Source: Verrucomicrobiaceae bacterium
GTDB taxonomy: Bacteria > Verrucomicrobiota > Verrucomicrobiia > Verrucomicrobiales > Verrucomicrobiaceae
Reading direction: 5' to 3'
Assembly: GCA_019694165.1 (NCBI GenBank)
Contig: JAIBCL010000011.1
Span: 1 to 64,000 of the forward strand
Length of the DNA: 64,000 bases
Below the pieces are notes generated by a model. It ran no database searches. It was given only the letters and a program-made list of their open reading frames with translations, and was not told where the DNA came from. Each line of letters begins with the position of its first letter. Position 1 is the first letter of the stretch. The position numbers and the translations under genes are program-made. This document shows positions 16,573-25,311 of the stretch, in pieces.

Positions 16573-17693
16573 GCCGCGTCTTCATTATCGCAGGCGAGGT
16601 CAGCGGCGACACGCACGCCGCCGGACTGATGCGTGAACTGAAGTCGCTCGATGCGGCCACTGCCTTCGCTGGGCTTGGTGGCCCGCGAATGCGCGAAGTG
16701 GGAGGAAACGGCATCGAAAACTGGCTCGAAGACTCCGCCGTGCTCGGACTATGGGAGGTGCTGAAGCACTACGGCTACTTCAAGCGCAAGATGAACGAGA
16801 CGCTGGCCGCCATTGCGCAGCAACGGCCAGACGCCGTGATCCTCGTTGATTACCCCGGTTTCAATCTCCGTGTGGCGAAGGCGATCCGGAAACGCTTCAA
16901 GGGAAAGATCATCTACTACATCAGCCCCCAGGTGTGGGCTTGGAAGAAGGGCCGCATCAAGACAATGGCTAAGGTGCTCGATCTTATGATCTGCATCTTC
17001 CCATTCGAAAAGCCGCTCTACGAGAAGTCGGGCCTGCGCACCGAGTTCCCCGGACATCCGATGGTCGATCGCTCCAAGGCGCTCCGGAAGAACTGGCAGC
17101 GCGAGCATCATCTCGTGGGCTGGTTCCCTGGCAGCCGCGCGAATGAAGTCCGCAAACTTTTCCCCACGATGCTCGATGCCGCGCGCGCGATCCGCCTCGC
17201 CGTGCCGGATGTCCGTTTTGCCGTGGCAGCCGCGACCGAAGCCCTCGCCGGTGAGATGCGTGAGATGGCCGAGAAGCGCGGGATGCCGGAGGCAAAACAG
17301 TGGATCGAGACAGGCACCGTCTATGATTTGATGCAGCGCGCGGAGGTGGGAGCCGTCGCTTCCGGCACCGCCACGCTGGAGGCCGCGTGCTTCGGGCTGC
17401 CATACGTGCTCGTTTACCATGTGAACTGGCTGACCTACACCGTGGGCAAGATGGTCGTGCGCATCAAGAACCTCGGCATCGTCAACATCCTCGCCGGACG
17501 CGATGTCGTGCGCGAACTTATCCAGCATGATCTCACCGCCGACAGCCTCGCGCGCGAGATGGCCGACCTGCTTCTCAATGACGAGCGCCGCCGCGCGTTG
17601 GTCGATGATTTGTCCGGCGTGGTCGCGACTCTCGGCGAGGGCGGCTCGTATGCTCGTGCGGCACAGATCGTCATCGAGTGCCTCCACGCATGA
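16569..17693 (+). CDS. lpxB: Lipid-A-disaccharide synthase LpxB
   Basis: The 374-residue GT19 enzyme joins UDP-2,3-diacylglucosamine and lipid X to give the tetra-acyl disaccharide 1-phosphate of lipid A at the inner face of the cytoplasmic membrane. Conserved blocks are IIAGEVSGDTHAAGLM at the N-terminus, VDYPGFNLRVAK, YYISPQVWAWKKGRI, the sugar-nucleotide segment GWFPGSRANEVRKLFP, and SGTATLEAACFGLPYVLVYH. It overlaps the upstream dehydrogenase by 4 bp and the downstream gene starts within its stop codon, giving a tight three-gene unit. Its presence shows the organism makes lipid A and so has an outer membrane. Confidence 0.97.
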   Translation: MSRVFIIAGEVSGDTHAAGLMRELKSLDAATAFAGLGGPRMREVGGNGIENWLEDSAVLGLWEVLKHYGYFKRKMNETLAAIAQQRPDAVILVDYPGFNLRVAKAIRKRFKGKIIYYISPQVWAWKKGRIKTMAKVLDLMICIFPFEKPLYEKSGLRTEFPGHPMVDRSKALRKNWQREHHLVGWFPGSRANEVRKLFPTMLDAARAIRLAVPDVRFAVAAATEALAGEMREMAEKRGMPEAKQWIETGTVYDLMQRAEVGAVASGTATLEAACFGLPYVLVYHVNWLTYTVGKMVVRIKNLGIVNILAGRDVVRELIQHDLTADSLAREMADLLLNDERRRALVDDLSGVVATLGEGGSYARAAQIVIECLHA

Positions 17694-18460
17694 ACGCCGA
17701 TTCGTCAACATCACCCGGAAACCAGGGCAAATGGCTGCGCTTCGGCCTCGTGGCGTTCCCCGTGGGCCTCGTGCTGCTCGGTGCTGCGTCGTTCTGGTTT
17801 TACTTCGACAACAAGGCGAAGAAGGAAAAGCACACCTACCGTCACGCGCTTGCTCTGCGGCGTGATGTGGACACGGCCAGCCTGTCGCGATACCTCGCCA
17901 TCCTCGGCGACGCAGCGAAGCTCTCTCCTGAAGAGCGCCGGCAGACGGTGTCGAGTTTCGTGCAGTCCACTCTCGGTCCGGAGAACATGGGCTACGACCT
18001 GAAGAAGGCTGTCGAGACGGATCGCGGCACCGAGCGTGCTTCATATCATGCATCCCTGGATGGCTCGCGTCGGCCATCCGATGTGGTTCTGGTCCTCGCA
18101 GGCTACGGAGACGCGCAGACTTCCGACGATGCGGCATTGAGCGTCCTCTTCTCCGTTGCCCAGGCGATGACGGGCACGCCGAGGGTGAAGACCGTACGGT
18201 TTGCCGTGCTGGATGCCTCCACTGGCGGCATTCGGCCTCCATTTGAACGCATGGACTACGACATGCGCAAGTCTGGAGATCGCGTGGTGCATCTCGTCGC
18301 CCTCGGCCCATCAGCACGCGTGCTGGCCGACGAGTGGTCCCGCAGTCCGGGTGCAGGCACTGTCACCATTGATCTGCTGCCTTTTCAAACCGCTGATGAA
18401 CTCAAGACACGCGCGGACGCCGTGCTGAAGGTAGTCGTCGATGCCGCCGATCGCCTCTGA
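17690..18460 (+). CDS. Membrane-anchored protein with degenerate M28-like peptidase domain
   Basis: A 256-residue protein with one N-terminal membrane helix (FGLVAFPVGLVLLGAASFWF). The rest should face the periplasm. The middle, VVLVLAGYGDAQTSDDAALS, then VLFSVAQAMTG and KTVRFAVLDAS, follows the rhythm of M28 zinc peptidases (H-x-D, D-N-A-S-G-x-A, R-T-I-x-F-x-x-x-D). The first metal histidine is replaced in AGYGDA, and the paired acidic ligands after the VLD strand are missing. It therefore looks like a non-catalytic relative. The ATG shares bases with the lpxB stop (ATGA), so it is made with LpxB. A structural or lipid-A-related role is only suggested by context; the family call is tentative. 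Confidence 0.6.
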   Translation: MNADSSTSPGNQGKWLRFGLVAFPVGLVLLGAASFWFYFDNKAKKEKHTYRHALALRRDVDTASLSRYLAILGDAAKLSPEERRQTVSSFVQSTLGPENMGYDLKKAVETDRGTERASYHASLDGSRRPSDVVLVLAGYGDAQTSDDAALSVLFSVAQAMTGTPRVKTVRFAVLDASTGGIRPPFERMDYDMRKSGDRVVHLVALGPSARVLADEWSRSPGAGTVTIDLLPFQTADELKTRADAVLKVVVDAADRL

Positions 18461-18579
18461 CGCGCGGTCCCCGGGGGTCGCACAGCGCCTGCCCGCCGTT
18501 ACGCATGTCCGTACGCCGCGGCTTCCACTTCATCTGGACGCGATAGCTTGTGCGCTTTGCTTCGTTCTGCCTCGTCGTC

Positions 18580-20025
18580 ATGAGCGCATCATCTTCCGTC
18601 ACCCGCCGCCGTTTCATCCGCAGCGCCGCAGCTTCCGTCGCCGCCACACCCCTGCTCGGCGCCGCGTCGCGCGAGTCCCATCAGGCCACGGGCACCCGTG
18701 TGGGAGAGGTTACAGACACCACGGCCATCGTGTGGACGCGGCTGACGAAACACAGCGCGCGCAACAACAACGGCGTGAGTTTCGCGCTCGAGAAAGGCAA
18801 GAACAAAGGCAAGACCCAGCGCAACGTGCCGCCCGTGCATGAAATCGAGGGCGCGTGTCCGGCGATGTCCGGCAAGGTGCGCTTGCGCTACGGTCTGAAG
18901 GCCGACATGAGCGATGCGGTCGCGACGGAATGGATGAATGTGACCGAGGACCGCGACGGCATTCATCACTTCAAGCTCACCGCGCTCAAGCCTGGCAGCA
19001 CCTACCACTACGTCAGCGAGACGGCTGGAACCGACGGCACGGCGCATGAGAGTTTCACGGGCAAATTTCACACCGCGCCGGATCACATGGCGCCCACATC
19101 GCTGCGCTTCTGCGTGATGACGTGCCAGGGCTATCAGGATCGCGATCACGACGACGGTCATCCGATTTATCCGTCTATGGTGGCGCTCGATCCGCGCTTC
19201 ATCGTGATGACGGGTGATCTTGTGTATTACGACAGCAATCCGCCACGCGCCGTGTCGCCCGCCCTCGCGCGTTTGCATTGGGAGCGCATGTTCAGCCTGC
19301 CGCGGCTCGTCGAAGCGATGCGCAGCACCTCGACCTACTGGCTCAAGGACGATCACGACACGCTGACGAACGATTGCTGGCCTGGCATGAACGCGGGCGA
19401 ACTCACCTTCCCCGAAGGCATCCAGATTTTCCGCGAGCAGGCACCGCTCGGCGAGAAAGACTACCGCACCGTGCGCTGGGGCCGCGATTTGCAGGTGTGG
19501 TTCACCGACGGGCGCGACTACCGCTCGCCGAACACCGCGCCCGACGGCCCCGACAAAACCATCTGGGGTGCGGAGCAGAAGGCGTGGTTCAAGCGCACCG
19601 TCAAAGAAAGCACCGCCACCTGGAAGGTGCTCGTCAGCCCCACACCGCTCGTCGGCCCCGACCGCGGCAACAAGCACGACAACCACAGCAACGACGCCTT
19701 CACGCACGAGGGCGACGAAATCCGCGACTGGCTCAAGGCAAACGCGCCCGACAACTTCTTCGTCGTCTGCGGCGACCGCCACTGGCAATACCACTCCGTG
19801 CATCCGAGCACTGGCGTGCAGGAATTCAGCGTCGGCCCCGCCAGCAACTCGCACGCGAGCGGCTCACCCGGCGAGGACAAGGAGTATCACAAGTTCCACC
19901 ATGTGCAGGGCGGATTCCTTTCTGTGGAGCTGAAACCCGACGGCGGCAAAAGCCAGATCGCTTTCCAACTTCGAAATGTGAGCGGCGAAGTCGCTTACGA
20001 AGCAAAATTTGCGCGCACCATTTGA
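18580..20025 (+). CDS. Tat-exported PhoD-like alkaline phosphatase/phosphodiesterase
   Basis: A 481-residue protein starting MSASSSVTRRRFIRSAAASV, a twin-arginine signal, so it is exported folded with its metals. A fibronectin-like N-terminal domain (SGKVRLRYGLKAD to GSTYHYVSET) precedes the phosphoesterase core. Core motifs are SLRFCVMTCQGYQ, IVMTGDLVYYDSN (metal Asp), STYWLKDDHDTLTND (D-D-H-D), LVSPTPLVGPDR and VVCGDRHWQYHS. PhoD-type enzymes release phosphate from phosphodiesters or wall polymers using calcium and iron. ATG 18580 places the Tat motif at the N-terminus; the upstream GTG adds unrelated residues. The sulfatase gene follows after 20 bp in the same direction, so both exported hydrolases may be co-expressed. 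Confidence 0.9.
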   Translation: MSASSSVTRRRFIRSAAASVAATPLLGAASRESHQATGTRVGEVTDTTAIVWTRLTKHSARNNNGVSFALEKGKNKGKTQRNVPPVHEIEGACPAMSGKVRLRYGLKADMSDAVATEWMNVTEDRDGIHHFKLTALKPGSTYHYVSETAGTDGTAHESFTGKFHTAPDHMAPTSLRFCVMTCQGYQDRDHDDGHPIYPSMVALDPRFIVMTGDLVYYDSNPPRAVSPALARLHWERMFSLPRLVEAMRSTSTYWLKDDHDTLTNDCWPGMNAGELTFPEGIQIFREQAPLGEKDYRTVRWGRDLQVWFTDGRDYRSPNTAPDGPDKTIWGAEQKAWFKRTVKESTATWKVLVSPTPLVGPDRGNKHDNHSNDAFTHEGDEIRDWLKANAPDNFFVVCGDRHWQYHSVHPSTGVQEFSVGPASNSHASGSPGEDKEYHKFHHVQGGFLSVELKPDGGKSQIAFQLRNVSGEVAYEAKFARTI

Positions 20026-20044
20026 TTTAGCCTCTTCTTAAACC

Positions 20045-21709
20045 ATGAAAACACTGCTCCCCCTTCTTTTGCTTGTCTCATTCTCGCTCATCACAGCGGC
20101 CGAGAAGAAACCCAACGTCATCTTCATCCTCACCGACGACCAGGGCTGGAATGATGCGCACTTTGCGGGTCACCCGTATGTGAAGACGCCGAACCTCGAC
20201 AAGTTCGCGTCGCAGAGCACTTGGTTCCGGCAGTTCTATGTGGCGGCAACGGTTTGCTCGCCGAGCCGCACGGCTTTCATGACTTCGCACAATCCGGCGC
20301 GGCACTTTGTGCATGGACACTTCGCCGATCATGCGGCCAACGCGGGCCGTGAGATGCCTGACTGGCTCGATCCGCAGGTGACGACGCTGCCGGGACTCTT
20401 GAAGACGGCTGGCTACGCGACGGCGCACTTCGGCAAATGGCATCTCGGCCACGGCGATGGTGCGCCGCCACCGCAGGCGTATGGCGTAGATGTGTCGAAG
20501 ACTGTGAACGCGAACGGCGACCAACTCGGCGACGAGAAGGAGCCGTACTTCCGCGCGAAATCGACCGCGCTGATCGTGGACGAGACGATCAAGTTCATCC
20601 GCGAGCACAAGGAAGGGCCGTTTTACGCCAACGTGTGGACGCTGCTGCCGCACGCGCCGCTGAAGCCGACGCCGGAGCAGTTGAAGGTGTACGAAAACCT
20701 CGCGCCGAAGGCCGATGATCCGGCGTTCGGCCCGTGGATGCAGAAGTATCTGGCGAAGGCAAAGGACCTGAAGAGCCAGATGCAGGTGTTCTGCGCCTCG
20801 CTCACCGATCTCGACACGCAGCTCGGCCGCCTGTTTGCCGCGCTGGATGAGATGAAGCTGGCCGACAACACGATCATCTTCTACTCCAGCGACAATGGCG
20901 CGGAGGACTACCGCATCGGCAATGCGTCGAACGGCGGAGTCGGCAACACCGGCCCGCTGCGCGCGCGCAAACGCAGCATGTATGAGGGCGGCATCCGCAC
21001 CTTCGGCCTGTTGCGCTGGCCGGGCAAAGTGGCGGCGGGACATGTGGATGAAACGAGCGTCATCGGCGGCGTGGATTTCCTGCCAACGATCTGCAAGCTC
21101 ACCGGCGTCGAGGTGCCCGCCTCTGTGAAGCCCGATGGCGAAGATGTGAGCGACATCTGGCTCGGCGCATCGCGTGCGCGCACGAAGCCTCTGAACTGGG
21201 AGTGGCTCTTCAACGTGCAAGGCCCCGACGATGGCTACATGCCACCGATGCTCGCCGTGCGCGATGGCGACTGGAAACTCTTCGTCAGTCACAAAGGCGG
21301 CGATGCGCAGCTCTACAACATCCCGAAGGACGCCGGAGAAGAACACGACGTCGCCAGCGAGCATCCCGACGTGGTGAAATCGCTGACCGAAAAAGCGCTG
21401 ACATGGGCGGCGCACCTGCCGCCAAGCCCTGCGCGCGATCGCGCCGCAGCATCCGGCAAGCCGCAGGACAACGGACGTCCGGGTGCCAAAGCCAAGGCTG
21501 CAGCCAAAGGCAAAACGAATCCCGCCGCTGGTGATCGTCATGCGATCTTCAAGCAGAAGGACGTCGATCACGACGGCAAGCTGACCCTCGAAGAGTACCT
21601 GAAAAACTTTCCTGACCAAGCCGAAGGCAAGCGCCGCTTCCCGACCTTCGACACGGATCACGACGGCGTTTTGACGGAGGAGGAGTTCGTGAAGGCGGGC
21701 AAACGCTAA
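20045..21709 (+). CDS. Secreted sulfatase with C-terminal EF-hand pair
   Basis: The 554-residue protein has a signal peptide (KTLLPLLLLVSFSLITAAE). The arylsulfatase core has the calcium-binding IFILTDDQGW (DD at 31-32), the formylglycine motif CSPSR with Cys71, and GKWHLGH. Cys71 would be converted to formylglycine by a maturase not seen in this window. Such enzymes remove sulfate from algal or animal polysaccharides. After about residue 460 a Lys/Ala-rich linker leads to two EF-hand loops, DVDHDGKLTLEE (506-517) and DTDHDGVLTEEE (536-547), likely binding calcium and perhaps mediating contact or anchoring. It follows the PhoD phosphatase by 20 bp and precedes a palindromic repeat. Confidence 0.93.
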   Translation: MKTLLPLLLLVSFSLITAAEKKPNVIFILTDDQGWNDAHFAGHPYVKTPNLDKFASQSTWFRQFYVAATVCSPSRTAFMTSHNPARHFVHGHFADHAANAGREMPDWLDPQVTTLPGLLKTAGYATAHFGKWHLGHGDGAPPPQAYGVDVSKTVNANGDQLGDEKEPYFRAKSTALIVDETIKFIREHKEGPFYANVWTLLPHAPLKPTPEQLKVYENLAPKADDPAFGPWMQKYLAKAKDLKSQMQVFCASLTDLDTQLGRLFAALDEMKLADNTIIFYSSDNGAEDYRIGNASNGGVGNTGPLRARKRSMYEGGIRTFGLLRWPGKVAAGHVDETSVIGGVDFLPTICKLTGVEVPASVKPDGEDVSDIWLGASRARTKPLNWEWLFNVQGPDDGYMPPMLAVRDGDWKLFVSHKGGDAQLYNIPKDAGEEHDVASEHPDVVKSLTEKALTWAAHLPPSPARDRAAASGKPQDNGRPGAKAKAAAKGKTNPAAGDRHAIFKQKDVDHDGKLTLEEYLKNFPDQAEGKRRFPTFDTDHDGVLTEEEFVKAGKR

Positions 21710-21720
21710 CGCATCACCTC

Positions 21721-21847
21721 GTAGAACGACCCGCCGGGTCGTCACCGTTGCCCGAGCGTCTCGCTCGGACGCGAACGGGAACTCTCGAACTTCGCCTGCG
21801 AGCGGGACGCTCGCAGAACCGGGAACGACCGGGACGGGTCGTTCTAC
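21721..21847. repeat. Palindromic intergenic element with nested hairpins
   Basis: The ends are a perfect 12-bp inverted repeat, GTAGAACGACCC (21721-21732) and GGGTCGTTCTAC (21836-21847). Inside are further hairpins, CCGAGCGTCTCGCTCGG and CTGCGAGCGGGACGCTCGCAG. It fills the gap between the convergent sulfatase and M20 peptidase genes. The size and nesting suit a small non-coding mobile repeat; it could also act as a bidirectional terminator, though no T-run was seen. Confidence 0.6.
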
Positions 21848-21855
21848 GGCACGCG

Positions 21856-22974
21856 CTACGTTGGTACGGAGGCACCGAGCTTCCTCAAAACGAACCGCTC
21901 GCAGATGCGGTAGTACAACTCCATCGACTGCATGTCGATCCACTCATCGACGCCGTGCAGATTGCCGACGAGCGGGCGCGAGAGGATGACGGGGATGCCG
22001 TGCTTTTCAATGAAGCGTGCGTCACTGCCGGCGGAAGCGCGCACGAGGCGGACGGGCTCGCCGGTGAGTTCTTCGGTGACCAGCAAGTAGAGCGGATCGG
22101 GCGCGAGGTGGGTGGACTCCGCACCCATGACGTGCTCGATTTCGATGCCTTCGCCCGCGAGTTCACGCACAGTAGCGAGCAGGGACTCCTGCGTGCACGG
22201 CGGTGGAAAGCGCATGTCGATGAAGGCCGATGCCTCGCCGGGGATGCAGTTGATGGTCTCGTTCGGCGTGTTGAGGATCGTGGGCACGCAGGTGGGATAC
22301 CAGTGATCGGGCGTGTCGTTTTTGAATGCGTCAAAGTGATCGCACAGTCGCTGAATGGCGCGCGTGAGATCGAGCAGCGCATTCGGCACCAGCCAGGGAC
22401 GCGCGGCGTGGCTCTCCCGCCCATGAGCGCTGAGCCGCAGATGAAGGATGCCTTTTTCCGCGATGGTCACGTCGTGGATCGATCCCCCATCCGGCACGAT
22501 GGCGAGTCCGCAACGCAGGCCGATGTCCTCGAACAGGAACCGCACGCCGTCCGCACCGCCGCGTTCTTCGTCGGAGGTGTAGGCGAGGCCGAGCGACAGG
22601 CCGGGATGCTCGCGCTGCAGGTTGCGGAAGAGTTCGAGCATGATGGCCCCCTGCCCTTTCATGTCGCCGGAGCCGGGTCCGTAAATGCGACCATCGGCGA
22701 TGCGTGATGTGTAGGCATCAACATGCGGATGCTCGATCACGTCGAGATGCGCGACCATGAGCACGTCCGGCCGCTCGATGCCTGCGGGCATGACGGTCAT
22801 CGACCCGTAGCCGCAGCTCTCGTAGTCACGAATGCAGACGCCTTCGAGCGATTCCAGGTGATTCCGCAGAAGGGTGAAGCAGCGCGCACGATCCAGCGGA
22901 CGACTTTCCGTGCTGGGAATGGCGACGAGATCGCGCGTAAGGGTGACGAGGCGTTCGAGGAGCGGTGAGGGCAT
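21856..22974 (-). CDS. M20-family zinc aminoacylase/dipeptidase
   Basis: A 372-residue cytoplasmic metallopeptidase. The dizinc site of the ArgE/DapE/M20 group is complete: VLMVAHLDVIEHP (His76, Asp78), YGPGSGDMKGQGA (bridging Asp104), AYTSDEERGG (catalytic Glu136, ligand Glu137), and a late His in PLVGNLHGVDEW. The insertion domain for dimerisation contains SAHGRESHAARPW. It would cleave an amide or peptide bond of a small amino-acid derivative. It lies 27 bp downstream of an ATP-grasp ligase on the same strand and so is probably co-transcribed. A linked ligase and M20 hydrolase suggests making or turning over a small peptide; the substrate is unknown. Confidence 0.88.
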   Translation of the reverse strand: MPSPLLERLVTLTRDLVAIPSTESRPLDRARCFTLLRNHLESLEGVCIRDYESCGYGSMTVMPAGIERPDVLMVAHLDVIEHPHVDAYTSRIADGRIYGPGSGDMKGQGAIMLELFRNLQREHPGLSLGLAYTSDEERGGADGVRFLFEDIGLRCGLAIVPDGGSIHDVTIAEKGILHLRLSAHGRESHAARPWLVPNALLDLTRAIQRLCDHFDAFKNDTPDHWYPTCVPTILNTPNETINCIPGEASAFIDMRFPPPCTQESLLATVRELAGEGIEIEHVMGAESTHLAPDPLYLLVTEELTGEPVRLVRASAGSDARFIEKHGIPVILSRPLVGNLHGVDEWIDMQSMELYYRICERFVLRKLGASVPT

Positions 22975-23001
22975 GGTGTTTGGAAAAGCATTCGCATTGG
23001 A

Positions 23002-24405
23002 TCAATCGCGCACATACTCCCAATCGATCGGCAGGTCGCGCTCCGCGTGAAGCAGCATCTCATGGCACTCGGCTGTGGTGGGCGCGATGCAGAGGAACTG
23101 GCCTTTTTCCACGCGGCCCGACTCATTCAAGATGACGTTCACTGGCAGCACGCCGCGCTGCTTGCCCGGATGAAACAGATCGCTGTGGTGATCCAGCAGA
23201 CGAAGAACGGTGCGTGCCGACACCGGCTTCGCGAGCTTCAGATTCCGCATCAGCCACGCACCGCGCGGCTGGAAGTGACGGGCGAGCACCGACGGATACG
23301 TCGCGCCGGTGAGCCGCGCATTGATCTCGCAAACATACGCGCGATACGCGCCTGGCTCCGCGAGCGCCGTCACGAGGAAGTCCGCGCTCGCGGTGCCTCG
23401 GTAGCCCTGATCATGCAGCCACTGGCCCGCCACGCCCGCCTGCCGGAACAGCTCCTCCATCAGCCCCGGATGCTCGTCGAGATACGGCGGCGGCGATTCA
23501 TTTCCTTGGTGCACGCTCTCGTGACTGAGGATCTGCTCCGTCAGGTCGTAGAGATACACGGCTTCGTCGTCGAGGAACATCTGCACGCTCGGACTGAACA
23601 CACGCGCGACACCGTGCCGCCCCTTCTCCACCCAGCCCTGCACCATCGCCGGCCCTTCGTGAAAAAACGATTCCGGCACCGCGATGTGCGCGTCATCAAC
23701 TGATGCCTTCATCAAGCCGACGCCCGAGGCGCCGATCTGCGACTTCACCACCGCATGTCGAAATCCGCGCGCGGCCAGCGATGCGAGGCGACGCGGCACT
23801 TCGGATGGCGAGTCGGCGAGTTCCGTGTCGAACACCGGCAGCCCCGCCGTTTCGAGGTGAGCGTGCAGCAGATACTTGTTGTTCCCGCGGCGGCTGCCCT
23901 CGCTTGTGGAAAGCGCGCGCTTGCCGAGCGCGGCGGCGATTTGCTCCAAAATGGGATCGGTGACAAAACCGTCCACGAACGGCGCCTCGTGCGCACGCAG
24001 CTTGTCAATGATTCCATGTCCCGGAGCCACGCCCGACTGAATTGAGCGGCCAATCTCGAGGTAGTCGCCATGCGGCAGCACATGAACCTGCGGCAGCTTC
24101 AAGCCGAGATCGCTCTCGAAGTAGCGGCACAGCGCCTCATCCGGCGGCACTTCGAGCACCGCCACATTTTTTCCGCCGCGAAAGAGCAGCCCCATGATCG
24201 GCACCACGCGCGCACCGTAGCATTCCGGCCGCATCACCTCCCGCGCGAGCGCCGCGATCTGCCGCTCATTGCCAAAAAACATGCCGAGCAGATTGGCGAA
24301 AAAGATGGCCTGCCGGTCCTGCCAGAGCCGCGGCGTGTAGCCCTGTGTCTGGATCACCAGCGGTCCGCCAGGCAGCGTGATGTGGGACGCCATGGTTTGA
24401 TTCAT
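23002..24405 (-). CDS. ATP-grasp carboxylate-amine/peptide ligase
   Basis: A 467-residue protein with an ATP-grasp fold in its second half. Visible elements are GNNKYLLHAHLETAGLPVFD at the start of the nucleotide domain, FRHAVVKSQIGASGVGLM (Lys and Gly-rich ATP loop), GPAMVQGWVEKG, and YVCEINARLTGATYPSVLAR, where the E-I-N-x-R supplies metal ligands. The first 200 residues resemble the pre-ATP-grasp region of PGM1-type peptide ligases (FFANLLGMFFGNERQI, GARVVPIMGLLF). The open frame extends 62 codons further to 24591, but that stretch is unlike a domain, so ATG 24405 is preferred. The M20 peptidase follows after 27 bp. Product and substrates are unknown. Confidence 0.8.
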   Translation of the reverse strand: MNQTMASHITLPGGPLVIQTQGYTPRLWQDRQAIFFANLLGMFFGNERQIAALAREVMRPECYGARVVPIMGLLFRGGKNVAVLEVPPDEALCRYFESDLGLKLPQVHVLPHGDYLEIGRSIQSGVAPGHGIIDKLRAHEAPFVDGFVTDPILEQIAAALGKRALSTSEGSRRGNNKYLLHAHLETAGLPVFDTELADSPSEVPRRLASLAARGFRHAVVKSQIGASGVGLMKASVDDAHIAVPESFFHEGPAMVQGWVEKGRHGVARVFSPSVQMFLDDEAVYLYDLTEQILSHESVHQGNESPPPYLDEHPGLMEELFRQAGVAGQWLHDQGYRGTASADFLVTALAEPGAYRAYVCEINARLTGATYPSVLARHFQPRGAWLMRNLKLAKPVSARTVLRLLDHHSDLFHPGKQRGVLPVNVILNESGRVEKGQFLCIAPTTAECHEMLLHAERDLPIDWEYVRD

Positions 24406-24654
24406 GTCACATGGGGACGGTACAGCTGGAAACTGCACGATGGTCGGAATGGAAGGGATGTCATGCGCCGCAATGATCGGAACAACGAATCCGCCCGGCT
24501 CCGCGACGCCTTGGGAATCAGAGTGCAAATATTGCGGCCTGCGCAGCACCAGCTTCCCCCTACGTCCATCGCCGGAGCGCGAAAAGTTCATCGCTAGACC
24601 GAACGGCGTATTTCACTCCTGCGAATCTGCCGGAGAATTCCGCCTGCGTCCGCA

Positions 24655-25311
24655 ATGAGCTTCTCGCCACCGACATTCATGAACACCATGTGCCGCACTC
24701 TCATCGTACTGCTCGCCGGCGTCGTGGCAGCAGGCGCGGTGTTTCTGCTGCTGCGCGCCGCTCCCACGGCCACCTCGAAGCAGACCGGCGGCGCGAAGGA
24801 GACCGAAGAAGCGCTGAAGGCGATGTGGGATCAGGTGCTGACCGCCACGCCCGACGACAAGCCGGCAAAACGCAAACGCCAGTGGCAGATGCAACTGACG
24901 ACCTGGCTGCCAGAAGAGTGGCCGCCCTCGCGTCGCACGACCTGGGTGCGCTATGCATGGGGCATCGATGTTTCGATGGACGGCTCGTCGGACGTGAGCG
25001 CGCCCTTCGCGCGCATCGAGTGCCGCGGGGGAGATGTCGCGCACCAGTCGCTCACGCAGACGGCCACGCGCCTGAAGGTGGTGGCCGTCCATCCGGTGCG
25101 TCCGCACGGCGGATGGCGCTACACGCTTGAGGACGAGAAGCACATGGTCGATCAGGTGCTCGCGCTGCGGACCGCTCCGCCGGCAGACTCGCGCAGCGGC
25201 ATCGGGATCAAGTCCTACTTTCAAAGCTGGAAGCTGGGCCACGAGGAAATCGCCGCCCAGGTCGAAAACCAGCACCGCGCCTTCTTTGACTGGCTCAAGG
25301 CCCCGCGTTGA
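24655..25311 (+). CDS. Membrane-anchored protein of unknown function
   Basis: A 218-residue protein with a hydrophobic N-terminal segment (LIVLLAGVVAAGAVFLLL, about 16-33), acting as an uncleaved anchor or signal. The remainder is soluble with a Lys/Arg-rich stretch (KPAKRKRQWQMQ) and a Trp-rich part (TWLPEEWPPSRRTTWVRYAW). I recognise no family. In-frame ATGs at codons 9 and 12 are alternative starts. It is divergent from the ATP-grasp gene, with about 250 bp between, and precedes the giant lyase gene by about 330 bp, so co-expression with either neighbour is uncertain. Confidence 0.65.
   Translation: MSFSPPTFMNTMCRTLIVLLAGVVAAGAVFLLLRAAPTATSKQTGGAKETEEALKAMWDQVLTATPDDKPAKRKRQWQMQLTTWLPEEWPPSRRTTWVRYAWGIDVSMDGSSDVSAPFARIECRGGDVAHQSLTQTATRLKVVAVHPVRPHGGWRYTLEDEKHMVDQVLALRTAPPADSRSGIGIKSYFQSWKLGHEEIAAQVENQHRAFFDWLKAPR

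Noticed and set aside
24406-24591. 62-residue N-terminal extension of the ATP-grasp protein
   Set aside because: The sequence lacks domain character and family resemblance begins after the ATG at 24405.
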